Of a stretch of 64,000 nucleotides of DNA, positions 25,546 to 38,909 are shown one piece after another. The position numbers and the translations under genes are program-made. Origin of the DNA: Schizochytrium sp. TIO01. Lineage: Eukaryota; Sar; Bigyra; Thraustochytrida; Thraustochytriidae. The notes under the pieces were generated by a model, which was given only the letters and a program-made list of their open reading frames with translations, was not told where the DNA came from and made no database searches. The stretch lies in the NCBI GenBank assembly GCA_004764695.1, contig SMSO01000032.1, positions 1,696,501 through 1,760,500 on the forward strand, written 5' to 3'. Each line of letters opens with the position of its first letter. The stretch's first letter is position 1.

Positions 25546-26256
25546 GCGAGTGCGAAGATAGATAACTGTGATCGAAGAACGCGAAGCAAGAAAGAAATCC
25601 ACCGATGAATCATCAATCATCACATCGATCGGCACAGGCGAGGTTATTAGGAGCGAGATGCACAACAAACAGCAGACACGGCATGGACGATGGGTTGGCT
25701 ACTGCTGCTGCTGCTGCTGCTGCTGCAATAATCTATTTGGAGAACGCCAGGTCCAAGTTTCTGCGGTCAGTCGTGAGAAAAGCTATGGAAACGAGCACTC
25801 GCAGAGCCAAATTTCTGCAGACCCTCGTACAACAGAACATGCCATGGAAAACGAATGAATGATGACGATGACGATGCTGAGATCAACTTGGGATCTATCC
25901 TGCCGCAGAAGAAGTGGTGGCTTAAGCGAGCGAGCAAGAAAGCAATCCAAGTGAAGAAACGCGCGCGACGACAAGTGAGAACCAAGGTGATCGTGAGAAC
26001 CTTTCAGGAGGTCGCCGCTCGGATCGATCCACAGATGTGAAGATTGGTACTAAACTAAAGATACATCTCTCTAAAAGATAGCGGATATCTGAAAGATAGA
26101 TCTCGTGAATTCCAAATGTAAATCAAGGTACAAAAGGGCGTAGTCACCCGTTTCCTTTAGAACTTCCGCGTGAAAGAAAGACAACTCAATCGCTGCTGTG
26201 ACGCCAAAAAGGCGCAGACGCTCAAGAGTTGACTTCCCAACCAAGCTCCACGGCCC

Positions 26257-26299
26257 GTGAGTGAGTGAGTGAGTGAGTGAGTGAGTGAGTGAGTGAGTG
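26257..26299. repeat. (GTGA)n microsatellite
   Basis: About ten perfect GTGA units. Confidence 0.94.
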
Positions 26300-28179
26300 C
26301 AGATGTACTCTAGAGAATTGTTTGTGCGAACAGCCTTGAACTTGCGGCGCTTCTGCTGATGTTAGTTAGTTCCAAGCGCCAAGATCGTCAAAAGTGATGG
26401 AGGCACTCAGAGCCGCAGATTTGGACTCATCCCTCACTATGCGCGCTGTGCTGTCTATCTGCTGTGCCTAGCTAGAGCTAGCTAGCCAGCCGCCTAGGAC
26501 CCTCCACGTGAGTGAGTGATTTCTGCAATCGATAACTTAGTTTCTCAGAGAGCGTGAATGAATGAACACAGATCGATAGACAGACAGTTAACCTTATCAA
26601 AGTCCATCCTTCCTTCGTATAAAAAGCTGTAAACAGAGACTTTGAAAGCGATGAAATAAGAAAGTAAGAAAGAAAGTCAGAAATATGGAAACTTTTTACT
26701 TGTCTTCTTCTTCTGCTGCCTGCATTGCAGGGTGAAAAATAGTCAGTGCGGCGCTATTTATTGGAAAGCTTGAGCGCTCAGGGTGCAAGCAAGAAAGAAA
26801 GAAGAGACGAGGTGTCCAATGGACGCCGTGGGTGGAAGCAGGCTGGAGAGGGGCCAGTCTGGCTCAGGCATGCAGATGGATTTCTTATGTGTCATCCATC
26901 CCTCGATGAATTCTGCGAGAATCGACAGCTCACCGACTACAGCTAACTGACCATAGCTGGCTAGCTAGCGACCTTGTCAGCTGCATTACTGAAGTTGGTT
27001 GGTTTCCCTTCAGAAAGAACTTAATTTCGACTGAGTGAGTGATTGACTGATTGGAGGCGATTGATGCATTCATGAACTCATTCATAGATCGATCGCAGGG
27101 CCTGAACTTGAAGGCGCAGACAGACAGACAAACTCAGGCAAATATCTTCTTCTCTCGAGAAACCTTCGATCATTTTGATCTTCTGGCACTTCCTTTTCTT
27201 TTGCCCTCTGTGGACCCCTTTTTCCCAAGTTCAGGATATAAGAAACTAAGTTTTCTTTCATAAGGATTTCTCAGCATAAGTTTTTTTTGATGAAGAAAGA
27301 AGAAGAGAAGTAGCGATTCTTCAAGTAGTAAAGAGAATTGCAATTTGAGATTCTGCCTCTGCAAAGTAAGACGGCGCTGGTCTTAAATTCGACGAGGCGA
27401 GAGAGAAAGCTTTGAAGCGCGCTGGGAAAACAGGTTAATTCAAGTACGTATGCGCATCGCAGCTGCCGGCCTCGTGCCACTTTCAGATAAACCAGCGCCA
27501 ACCTTTCTGAGCTTTTTAGGCGCCATTTCTCCTCTGCCAATTTCCACAGGTACAACTTTTTAATTGGACTTTTTCTTTTTCTTTTTCTTTTCAGAAAATG
27601 AAAGCATAAGAAGCAAATAAAGAAGACAAGAAAAGGGTGGCTGGAACTAGCAATACTATTGCTACCCATGTAGGCTTACCCTCGAAAGAAACGTAAAAGA
27701 CTAAAAGATAAGGAAATCAATTTGATTTTACAGCTGGAAGTACTTTGTAGGGAACGTGCAGGCAGTGTTAGTGTGCATAGATAGATTACCCACCCATCCA
27801 TCATCAATGGATCAATGATAGACTGCTCGCTAGCCTAGTCTTCAAACAACATTTTTATTTTTAATCAAAACAATCAAAGTTAAAACTAGAGAACCGCACT
27901 AAGTAAGTAAGTAGGTAGGTAGGTGGGCAGGCACTACAGGAGGATGGATGTTCGCGCGTCTGATTTGGTTTTCACCGTCCGTGTGCTTTTTGGCGGAGCT
28001 CCTAACAGCTTCAGGCGGATAATCGGAGCTTATTGAGGTAAGGCTAACGAGTCTGTCTTTTCATAAGCTCCCTTTTTACCACAATTTTATCAAGAGCTTA
28101 CAGCTAGCTTATCATTTGCATGACAAGCAGCTCATGTGTGTTTTAAAAGAAAATAAAAGAAAAGGAAAAACAAGCAAGC

Positions 28180-28321
<142 letters not shown>

Positions 28322-28381
28322 AAAGAAAAAGAAAAAGAAAAAGGGAGAAAGAGACAGATTCAGGCGGAATGTCTAAAGTTT

Positions 28382-28421
<40 letters not shown>

Positions 28422-30087
28422 AGATGAGAGGAAGCTACCGACTGCGCTGCCACGACCTGCGACAGACCTCGATGCTCGAGCTGTCCTTGGGCAAAGCAGA
28501 GAACCGTTTCGAGCCATCGGCAGCCTCCTGGAAATGCAGCAGGGGAAATAAGAAATCGAGCAAGCGCATCCTTCGTGGTACTTGCTTGCTTACTTACTTA
28601 CTTTCTTACTAAGTTAGTGGGAGGTGAATGGAATAGAAAATTTAAAGAAAAGAAAAGAAACGATGTTCCTTTCTCCAGTTTGTGCGGCTGCGGCGGCAAG
28701 GACGTAGGAGTTGCATAGGTGGGCTTAGAGCACGAAAGGGAAAGGGAGAGGGCTCCCTCCTCCTTGTTTTCTTTCTGTTTGTTTGTTTGTTTGTTTTCAT
28801 TTCCACTCAACGACCATGTCGCATAAAAGAAGAGCAGAAGACTTTGAAGCATGAAGAAGACGAAGAAGAAGACGAAGAAGTCAAGGGACGAAGGAAACAA
28901 TTGCGCTGGAGAAGGCAGAGAGCGATGCGGCGGGAGCGCAGGCGAGCGAATCTTTTGCTTCGTCTGGAGGTACATGCATACATACATACCTGGGTCATGG
29001 AATGTAATGCAAACTATAACCCACGAATGAACTAAATATGTTTAGCATCACTCCGCTGTAGTAGAGCAGAGAAGGCGAAAATGAAGAAATAAATGTGCAC
29101 TCACTCCAAGAAAAAGAAAGTTAAGTAGCTATCTAGGGTATCTGGCTACCTCTGTAGCTGCTGCACTGATAGCACTCACGTAGTGCTTACACGATGGCTC
29201 TTCGATTTTGCAATGTTTGAGGAGAATAAAGATAAAAGATAAATGATCGACTTGCTTTATTTAGCTAGCTAGCTCATGAGTTGCTTGGGTGGTTTAGATG
29301 CTTAGTTGTTCATTTCATATCTCGTCGATGACGGAGGAGGAGGAGGAGGAAGCTAAAACGCCCTCTCATCGCAGAGTGCCGCGAACAGCTTCCAAGTTGT
29401 TTTCTCAGTCGCTTTCGGAAGCGATTGCAGTTCGATTGAACTGATTCATTTTGTTTGTTTGTTTGTTTAATTCATCGTCCAAAACTCCAAGATCTTCTGC
29501 TTCGATCCTTCATAAATAAATAATCAATCCGATGCTGCAAATATCTATTGCTCGCCGCCCCCGAAAGCTTTCGTGCATATGATGTATTTAATGTGTTTAC
29601 AGGCTGTGAGATACCTACTCTTGACTTGACGACAAGATATCGAAAACGCGGCTGCCTCATCTCATGTCTGCTTTGTTTATTTATCTGTTTGTTCGTATCC
29701 ATCTTATCCATTGCTCTTTCCTTTTTCTTTTTTCTCTTTTAATAATAAAAATATGGAGATAGATAGTCAGAAAAAGAGAAAAGAATTAAAAACAAAAAAC
29801 GTCGCTCGAAGTGCGATGGTGGTGCCTTCGAATGAGAGACCGACGCTGAGTCAGTCAGCCTTACAGCGTGCTCAAATGATCAAGTCGTCGGCCACCCTCC
29901 GGTATGAATTGATTGTGATACACCGGGACACCAGCTGAGCAAGGTTTTCTCAGAGTTTTTAGTTGTTTTCTTTTTCTTTTTTCTTTTTTCTTTTGGGGCA
30001 TTGTCGCGGCGAGCGAGCAAAAAAAGAAAAGACGACCCGGATTTCTTTTTGTTTAGTTTTTCTAGGAATTGGTTGTTTGTTTTGAAG

Positions 30088-30089
<2 letters not shown>

Positions 30090-30120
<31 letters not shown>

Positions 30121-30150
30121 GCTAGCTAGCTAGCTAGCTAACTAACTAAC
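30090..30150. repeat. CTAA-CTAG-CTAA block repeat
   Basis: About seven CTAA units, then five CTAG units, then CTAA units again, all in one 4-bp register. The central CTAG part is self-complementary. Confidence 0.92.
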
Positions 30151-30917
30151 ACAAGCAAAGACCAGGGAGGCTTCTTTTCTTTTTGTGCTTCCGTGTCGCA
30201 TTTTCCCAAAGAAAGAAAGCTCGACGGCAGGCGATGATTGATTTGCTCGTTTGGCTGCGTAGGCTTCGCGCCGGCAGCATGGTGACAGGATATTTGCTCG
30301 TCTGGACAGTCTACGGAGGCGGTGCCGGCACTCCTGAATCACAAACCCAGTTTCTGACTTGGTCTGATTCTGTTGTCGTTTCTTTCTGCGAGTGCAGGCG
30401 ATCGATCACCTTGATTTCTCTATTTTTTTTATTTTTTTTTAATTTGTTATTTGTAATAGAGGATAACGACTATTAGATGAATGAGTTTTTCTTTTTTCTT
30501 TTTTCTTTTCTGTTTTCTCTTTTTTTTGTCCAACGCAAAACATTCCAACTCGATTCGTCATCAACAACAATCATACAAACTAACAAACATAAGAAACAAA
30601 CCAGAGTAGCAGAAACAAAACATTTCTTTGGATACCTAGTAGTAGCTTGCTACTAATTACTGTAATGCAAAAGCATTTCCTGCGTTGCAAAGGGCGTAAA
30701 ACAGAGGTAAACTTGAAAGATTTTTTACTTTTAAATGGAAAGTAAAAAAATGTAATGCAGTGCAATGTAAGACAATAGATAGAGAAGGATAGAGACGGAT
30801 AGTAAAATCCAAGGCAAAGCACAGCAAAGCAAAGCAACTGGTGCAGCAGAGACCCGAGCAAACCCGCAACTACTCGAGTCGGAGTAAACCCTTCTTCACT
30901 CACCCAAGACATCCAAG

Positions 30918-33113
30918 ATGTTGCGCTCGCTCTCCCGCACCCGCGCCGTTGCCTCGGCCACCGAGGTCAGCGGCTCTGCCATGCGCCTCAACCTCCAGCG
31001 CTCCATGGCCACCAAGGCCACCGGCGATGGTGTTGAGTTCGGCTACAACACCTACGTGTTCGACCTCGAGGGCCGCACCAAGAGCGCCACCGCTCGCGAG
31101 TGGGCCGCCAGCATCAAGGAGGGCCGCCAGATGAACTCTGAGGCTGCCAACGAGCTTGCCGAGGAGCTCCTCGCCTTCGCCAAGGAGCACAACGCCTCCT
31201 ACTACGCCCACTGGGCCAGCCCTGTGCGTGGCCCCGTCGCTCTCGTCAAGCACCAGACCTTCATGGACTACGAGTTCGACTCCAAGGGAAAGCGCTACCT
31301 CTCCAAGGGCCTCTCCGGCTCCAAGCTCTTCAACAGCGAGGCTGACGGTTCTTCCTTCCCCAACGGTGGTCTCCGTGACACCCACGCCGCTGCCGGCTAC
31401 CTCACCTGGGACAAGACCTCCCCCCCGTTCATCCGCGGTGAGACCCTCTACATCCCCTCCGGCTTCGTGTCCTGGAACGGTGATGCCCTCGACGAGAAGA
31501 CCCCCCTTCTTCGCTCTGCTGACGCCATCGACCGCGAGGGTAAGCGCCTCCTCCGCCTCCTCGGCGACGAGCAGGCCGAGGGCATTGACTGCAACCTCGG
31601 TGTCGAGCAGGAGTTCTTCCTCATCGACCGCGACCACTACGAGCAGCGCCCGGATCTTAAGGCCTGTGGCCGCACCCTCATTGGTGCCCCCCCCGCCCGT
31701 GGCCAGCAGATGGACACCCACTACTTCTCTGCCCTCCCCGGACGTGTCTCCAAGTGCCTTGAGGCCGCCGAGCGCGAGATGCAGAAGGTTGGTGTTGTCA
31801 ACACCGTCTTCCACTCTGAGGTCGCCCCCGCTCAGTTCGAGTTCGCTCCTCTCTTCTTCAAGATCAACGTCTCCGCTGACAAGAACATGCTCGCCATGGA
31901 CATCCTCCAGGAGGCTGCCATCGAGCACGGTCTCCAGGTTCTCTACCACGAGAAGCCCTTCGCTGGCGTCAACGGCTCCGGCAAGCACTCCAACTGGTCT
32001 CTCATCGAGCGCCGCACTGGCCGCCAGCTCTTCGTGCCTGGCAAGTCTGACGCCGACCAGCAGTCCTTCATGGCTATGATGGCCTGTATGCTCCGCACCC
32101 TCCACGTGCACGGTGACCTCATCCGCACCAGTGTCGGTTCCGCCGGTAACGACCACCGTCTCGGTGCCCAGGAGGCTCCCCCCGCCATCATGTCGCTCTA
32201 CTTTGGCCACTTCCTCGGTGAGCACGTGCAGCGCATCATCGATGACGCCGAGGCCACCCTCGAGGGCTACAACACCGACAAGAAGGACATCCCCTTCTCC
32301 ACCAAGGCCATGCAGGACGCCCGTGGATCCGGTGAGGACCGCAACCGCACTGCCCCCTTCCCCTTCTGCGGTAACCGCTTTGAGTTCCGCGCTGTTGGCT
32401 CCAACCAGCACGTTGGCTTCCCCATGACTTGCGTGCAGTCCGCCATGGCTGAGTCCATGTCCCTCATGTCTGAGCAGATCGAGAGCGGCAAGTCCGTCAA
32501 GGAGGTCGTCCGCCAGTTCTTCGTGGACCACGCCCCTGCCATGTTCAACGGCAACGGATACTCTGCCGAGTGGCAGCAGGTTGATGCCCCCAGCCGTGGC
32601 CTTGTCAACCTCCCCACCACTGTCGATGCCCTCGACACCCTCTGCAGCGACAAGAACACTAAGATGTTCCAGAGCGTTGGTGTCTTCAACCCCCACGAGG
32701 TCCACGCCCGCCAGGAGATCCTCTACGAACAGTACACCAACACCATGCTCATTGAGGCGAACTGCCTTCTTGACATGATGGAGAAGGGTGCTCTCCCCGC
32801 CTGCGCCCAGGACCTCCAGAAGTACGCCGGATCCTCCGCTGGCCTCGAGGGAGCTCGCCCTGCTCTCTACAGCGCCCTCCGTGAGAACGTCAACAAGCTC
32901 TCTGCTGCCATCGATGCCTTCCCCGCTGAGGCCAGCTCCGCCGAGCACGCCCGCTACGCCCTCGAGGTCATCAAGCCCATCATGGTCACCGTCCGCGAGC
33001 ACTCCGACCAGGCTGAGCGCCTCATCCCTGAGGAGGCCTGGCCGTACCCTTCTTACCAGAACGTCCTCTACCAGGTTGCCACCATGGGCAAGAACGACGC
33101 CGGCTGGTTCTAA
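30918..33113 (+). CDS. GSIII: Glutamine synthetase type III, probably organellar
   Basis: A 731-residue single-exon protein, the size of type III glutamine synthetases, which make glutamine from glutamate, ammonium and ATP. Diagnostic motifs are in order: GVEQEFFLID at 228-237 (metal-binding glutamates), EVAPAQFE at 301-308, GVNGSGKHSNWSL at 350-362, NDHRLGAQEAPPAI at 411-424 (a GSIII hallmark) and NRTAPFPFCGNRFEFRA at 476-492. Residues 1-35 are rich in Arg, Ser, Ala and Leu with no acidic residue before Glu16, which looks like a mitochondrial (or plastid-type) presequence; location is inferred. Codons end almost always in C or G, unlike the AT-richer genes in the window, a pattern typical of a highly expressed gene. 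This bias also leaves a spurious 740-codon frame open on the opposite strand. ATG at 30918 is the first in frame. Confidence 0.95.
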   Translation: MLRSLSRTRAVASATEVSGSAMRLNLQRSMATKATGDGVEFGYNTYVFDLEGRTKSATAREWAASIKEGRQMNSEAANELAEELLAFAKEHNASYYAHWASPVRGPVALVKHQTFMDYEFDSKGKRYLSKGLSGSKLFNSEADGSSFPNGGLRDTHAAAGYLTWDKTSPPFIRGETLYIPSGFVSWNGDALDEKTPLLRSADAIDREGKRLLRLLGDEQAEGIDCNLGVEQEFFLIDRDHYEQRPDLKACGRTLIGAPPARGQQMDTHYFSALPGRVSKCLEAAEREMQKVGVVNTVFHSEVAPAQFEFAPLFFKINVSADKNMLAMDILQEAAIEHGLQVLYHEKPFAGVNGSGKHSNWSLIERRTGRQLFVPGKSDADQQSFMAMMACMLRTLHVHGDLIRTSVGSAGNDHRLGAQEAPPAIMSLYFGHFLGEHVQRIIDDAEATLEGYNTDKKDIPFSTKAMQDARGSGEDRNRTAPFPFCGNRFEFRAVGSNQHVGFPMTCVQSAMAESMSLMSEQIESGKSVKEVVRQFFVDHAPAMFNGNGYSAEWQQVDAPSRGLVNLPTTVDALDTLCSDKNTKMFQSVGVFNPHEVHARQEILYEQYTNTMLIEANCLLDMMEKGALPACAQDLQKYAGSSAGLEGARPALYSALRENVNKLSAAIDAFPAEASSAEHARYALEVIKPIMVTVREHSDQAERLIPEEAWPYPSYQNVLYQVATMGKNDAGWF

Positions 33114-36100
33114 ATCATCCAAACTAAAGACATCTCCACAGCCTACTAATCACCTCAGCGCTCGGACAAACAGTCCTACACATCCTCCTGCTGTGAGTGA
33201 CACTTGTCTCTCCCTGTCAAGTGTCTTCTGAGGTTTGTGTTCTGTCTCGCCATGTGTTGAGAGTGCTCGTGTGTTTGTTTCTTTAGTGTCGACGACACCT
33301 CACTACTACTGTCATCAATCTCTCTTCTCTCCCTCCTTCCGACATTCTTCTGTTCACTCTCTTCTTTTTCTGAAGACATTTGTTGAGGCATCTTGGATGT
33401 GTAGGCGAAGGGAAGACAAAACAAAAACATAATAGCTTAGCTACTATATACCACCCCTCTGATCCCCACTGATCTCTCGGACCTATTCCTTCGAGTCTTT
33501 ACTCTATTTTACGACTACATAATTCTAGATTTGCTTCTGTTGAAACACTCGCTGATTATTCACGCGCTTTCGAATGTTATTACTTGTTAGCTTCCTTGTA
33601 ATCTCAGGAAATAGGGTTTACAGGTATGCCTTACTTAACACAGTCCTTATTGGGAAAATGGGGTGCCACAATATGATGATGTGAGGAAGCTGCATGAGTC
33701 CCATGTGCTGTGACCTAATTTCAAAGTCTGCATTAGACACATATAATCATATAATTCCGCATTATACGACATCCATTCATAGTGTTTAACTTTGAGTTCC
33801 GGTTTCAATCTTTAAAATATATTCAGAATTAAATTTTACTTATTAAAAATTGGAAAGTTTAAGTGCGTGTTTTAGAAAACAAACTATTACAACTGATTTT
33901 AATTTTACTTTTTTTAATGTAAGACGATTTATATACACTTGGTAGGAAAAGGAAAACCTCAGCTCATTGCGTAATTACTCAAATAGACTTCACATGTTGA
34001 AGTTTATCTGGGTCAACAATTTATGCATGCTATGTTATCAGATCAAAGCGTGACCAGTTTTTAATCATGTCTTGATAGTTTAAGTTGTAGAATATACTGG
34101 TAGTAATATCATTAGAATTTACTAGTCTTTTTGACATCATAACGTCCTCACGTAGGATATTTTTCTTTATCCATTCATCAAGCGTCCAGCCTGCTTTTTC
34201 TGTTTTAATCTTGAAGATGAATAGTTGGAAAACTAGGTCACATGACACTGTCTAATTAAGTATATTAGATATTTATGGGTAGAAAGCAGTAGATGTAATT
34301 TAAATGGTAGGTTTCCAAACAAAGCATTATGTTGGGTAAATCTAAACACCAACGTAGACTTAAATTAGGCTATACTCCGACAGACGATTATTTATTGCTC
34401 ATTCCAAGACATTAAAGATTGCCATTGATTTCTTCAGTATTTCTGTGTTGCGAAAATACTATGCTCTGGATTGATTCAAAAGATGATGTATTTCAAGTCT
34501 AGTGTCAATACTTTTTGTCCAATGCACAATTACAGCGATAAATGTATTGTAATTAACGTTTTACATTCATAAAATTGGCTATAACTATAAACTAAATTCT
34601 GGAATTTCCCAGTGTGAAAAAAAAAAGTCTTGAGAAGATTGAACATCTGGCGTCATGAACGAATGGTATGTCGACCCTAAATAGAAGTTTCAAAGATGAG
34701 CTTTGATCGAAATTATTTCCTAGATTAAGAGTCGCCCCAACATGAATTACTCATGCCTGCCTTTTAAAAGATGAGGCTAGAGGTTGACAATGAATAAGTA
34801 TATGTATATGAAGACAACAAGCTTGAGGAGGCTTGATAGAATAAGTAAACTGTAGTCCTTGGGAGTCAACTCCAAAGCGGACATATTTATGAAATACTTG
34901 GACTACTAAGACAGAGTTTATTTAGCTGCAAATGAGAGGTTCAAGCTGACTGTTTCTTGAAGCATCAATTCGTGTCCCGTCATCCTTGATTCTGGCAAAT
35001 TCGAATAGAAGCTTTCACTTCGTTTATATTGCACTCACAACCACTGATTGTTGAATTTTCCTATTTGGTCAATCCTAGATCCTGGAAGAGCTACAATGAA
35101 ACTCTAAGAGCTCCAGCAATGTATTGTTCAACATTTGGCTCAAGTAAAGATTTTAGCGTTGCATTCAAAGGCGAAATTTTATGTAGAAGCTCTGGTATCA
35201 GATTGAGTTTCCAATCGTTGACTTCTATCGTTGGGCAACGTCAACCCAGATGCATAAAACCCTCTGCGCCGTGCCGAATATATCGTAATTGTTATGAATA
35301 GTTGTTGTCGTGCCTGCATAGTTTCTTGTAGTTCACGAATTAAGAAACGTGCCCGTTCGTATTATAAATTTGTTCTATGCGATTGTTCGTAATCTGCAAG
35401 AACCTTTAAGTAGTATACCAGTAAAGAAGTGACTATTTTTAAAGGATTGACAAGCTAAGACTGCTAAGACACGGTGTTGTACGTGTAGTGCCCACTGTGC
35501 AAAGTCCTGGAGACCCAAAATATTGTGAAGCTTCAAAGGCATGTACTTCATCTGTGACTGGAGCGAAATGCTAGCTATTATATTGCATAGCAATAAGGAG
35601 CTCATTACTCTGTAATTATGTTAGTTACTGTTGGTTTTTATCCAAACTACCTCTGGGAGATGAGTCTGGACAGCTAGAGGTTGACAATGATTATGAAGGC
35701 AATTCACACTTGGATAAAGCTTAGCCCCGCCTAAAATTAGCTATATGTTGTCCCTGGAACTGAGTATCCAAACAGGCTGATTCATGTTAGAATAATGAAC
35801 TAAGGCAGTCTCTATCTCACGTTTGAGGAGTTAGGTAAAGGTTGTCTCTTCTAGTTTAGATTTCGCCATATTCGATCTTTTGGATCTACAAGGTTGCCTT
35901 TGGTTCTCAACTTTTTTTGGGATTATAGCCACTCATATTATTATCGAATTCAAATTCTTTGGAATCCAAATTGTTCGAGGGCTTAGAATGTCACGCCACG
36001 AATTCTAGCAATGTGTAAAGTGTTGTCCGTATATCTCTTCAATTGAAGATCTCAGTAACTCCTCCAGCCCGATTTTGTAGAACTTCTTGGACAAAAATGC

Positions 36101-37976
36101 GTCGCACCGGAGGTCCGCCAAAGCCAATACCTCCAAGCGTTTATGACTTAGCACACGTGCAATGTTCTTGAAATTCAACAAATTTCAAGATAGGGATGGA
36201 TTCGAATAGATGAGCGAGTTAAATGAGAGCAACATTGTAAAGCTTATGATTTCACGATATGCCGATCCTGGAAATAAATTTAAACGTAATCACATTCAGA
36301 ATGAATGTGTGAAGTACTATGGAGATAGTTATGACATATGGATATCTCAGGTGCTCACAGCTAACGGTCATGCATCTGTTCTATGTCTATCTAAATGCAA
36401 GTTGTTTGCATTAAACGCAAGACCGGACACCGTAGGCATAAACCTGCACAAAGTGATCGTGCCAACCACTTTGTTTATTAGGTCTTGAATGATCTTCAAT
36501 TAATTTCCTCTGCATTCACCAATGGTATGGTTTGCCATCCAGTATCTTACAAATCCTTGCCAGGGGCTCTTGGAGTACTGCATATGCACCTCCGATTCTC
36601 GAAATCAGCAAGTAAACCAAGTATCTATCTATGATTTCAAATATTACCTCTAAATAGTCAGATGTTCTTATTTATATTTCTCTTCATGTAGATGTTTAAT
36701 TAATAATACAATCAGAGCACTAGTCCCTTATGGGAGGTGGTTTTTCTTTTTCCATACAAAAAAATCTAAATGAGCATCTAAATAGTGACAAATGGTATTG
36801 AAAACTAATTGACTATCAAAACTATGCCTTGTTTCTGTGGTATGCGCTTAGTGATACTCTTATCGACTTAATCTGGCGATTAGAGTATAGTTTTTATCGT
36901 AATTCTAATGTGTTTTTCTGCGGTAAATATTTAGCTTTGTGTATTCTCCCTAATCATCAACTGGATGCTTGTTGAATATGCAGAGACAAAGAAGATGACA
37001 AATACAACTGTTGATTGAAATCTACACTTGCAAAATTGCTGATATCGGAATGGGCTCTTCACTTTCCCAATTCAATAGACTCTGATCGACATTACCATTA
37101 TCACAAATAAACGCAGAGACATTGCAGGTTTACCTTGCGCATCTGATATACAAATTCTATTGAGCATGGGAGCGGACCTCTGGTGTTGAATTCCTTGTCT
37201 CTCTCATATGCGTTTATGATTATCGGGTTCTTTTGCTATACATCATTTAGGTACCTAGCCTTTACGGTTGCGAGTCAAAAATGGCCGCCCTGGATTGTCC
37301 ATGTGATCCTTCATTTAATGTCTCAGCACACAGTAACATTGTCGTGTAATTTGAATTGGAAGACGTTTGACGGAGCTGAGACTTATCTATTCATCTAATT
37401 TCGACTCAGAAGAGCATAGAGTAACGTTTAGAAAAAATTAATTAAATACCTCTGTGCAATTTCCAAGCTTGAAGGTTAAATACCCGCATCTGTACCACAA
37501 TTTACTTTGCTAAAATTGGTAAGTTCTGTTTGTAAGTGAAGTCAACACTGAAAAGGTTTTCTCTTTTGCTGCTTTGTGTGGACTTAGCCTATGTCGCATC
37601 ATGTTTAAACTAAAGCGCCACCTTCAAGTAGCATACAATATAGGAAAAAGCAAGGTAGGTTGATCAATTAAATATCATCACTCCTTAACCGTCTCTTCAA
37701 AAAGCACATTTGGATGATGTTTGGTGTAATTTTATGAAAGTCCTGTTGGTGTCTCTAAAAACAAGGGCGTTCTATAAAGACAGCAATGTGGAACAGTCAA
37801 ACTTCAGACATCGTAAGACCAGCTGAGGTTTGCTTAAATATAAGAGGGAAATCAAGAATGGTTGAAATGATGGGATGGAGATAAGTAGCATAAAATGACT
37901 TTGGTTTTGATGTTGTAGTAGTAGTAGAAATGAAATTTGTGATTCAAGGTATTTTTGGCAGGATTGGTTTGGCTTA
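33114..37976. other. GSIII 3' region and AT-rich DNA without recognisable genes
   Basis: To about 33430 the sequence is pyrimidine-rich and likely GSIII 3' untranslated region. From 33500 on it is AT-rich and almost free of microsatellites, in contrast to the spacers on either side. The best frame is an ATG-started 92-codon one at 36210-36488, with no family I know. Other frames at 35029-35301 (+) and 35375-35605 (-) lack ATG or similarity. The last part is the RBX1 3' region. Hidden short exons cannot be excluded, as RBX1 itself shows. Confidence 0.5.

Positions 37977-38909
<933 letters not shown>

Noticed and set aside
30900-33122. A 740-codon open frame antisense to GSIII
   Set aside because: It mirrors the GSIII gene exactly and arises because codons ending in C or G leave few stops on the other strand. 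Its product is a Val/Gly/Leu/Glu-rich sequence with no domain.
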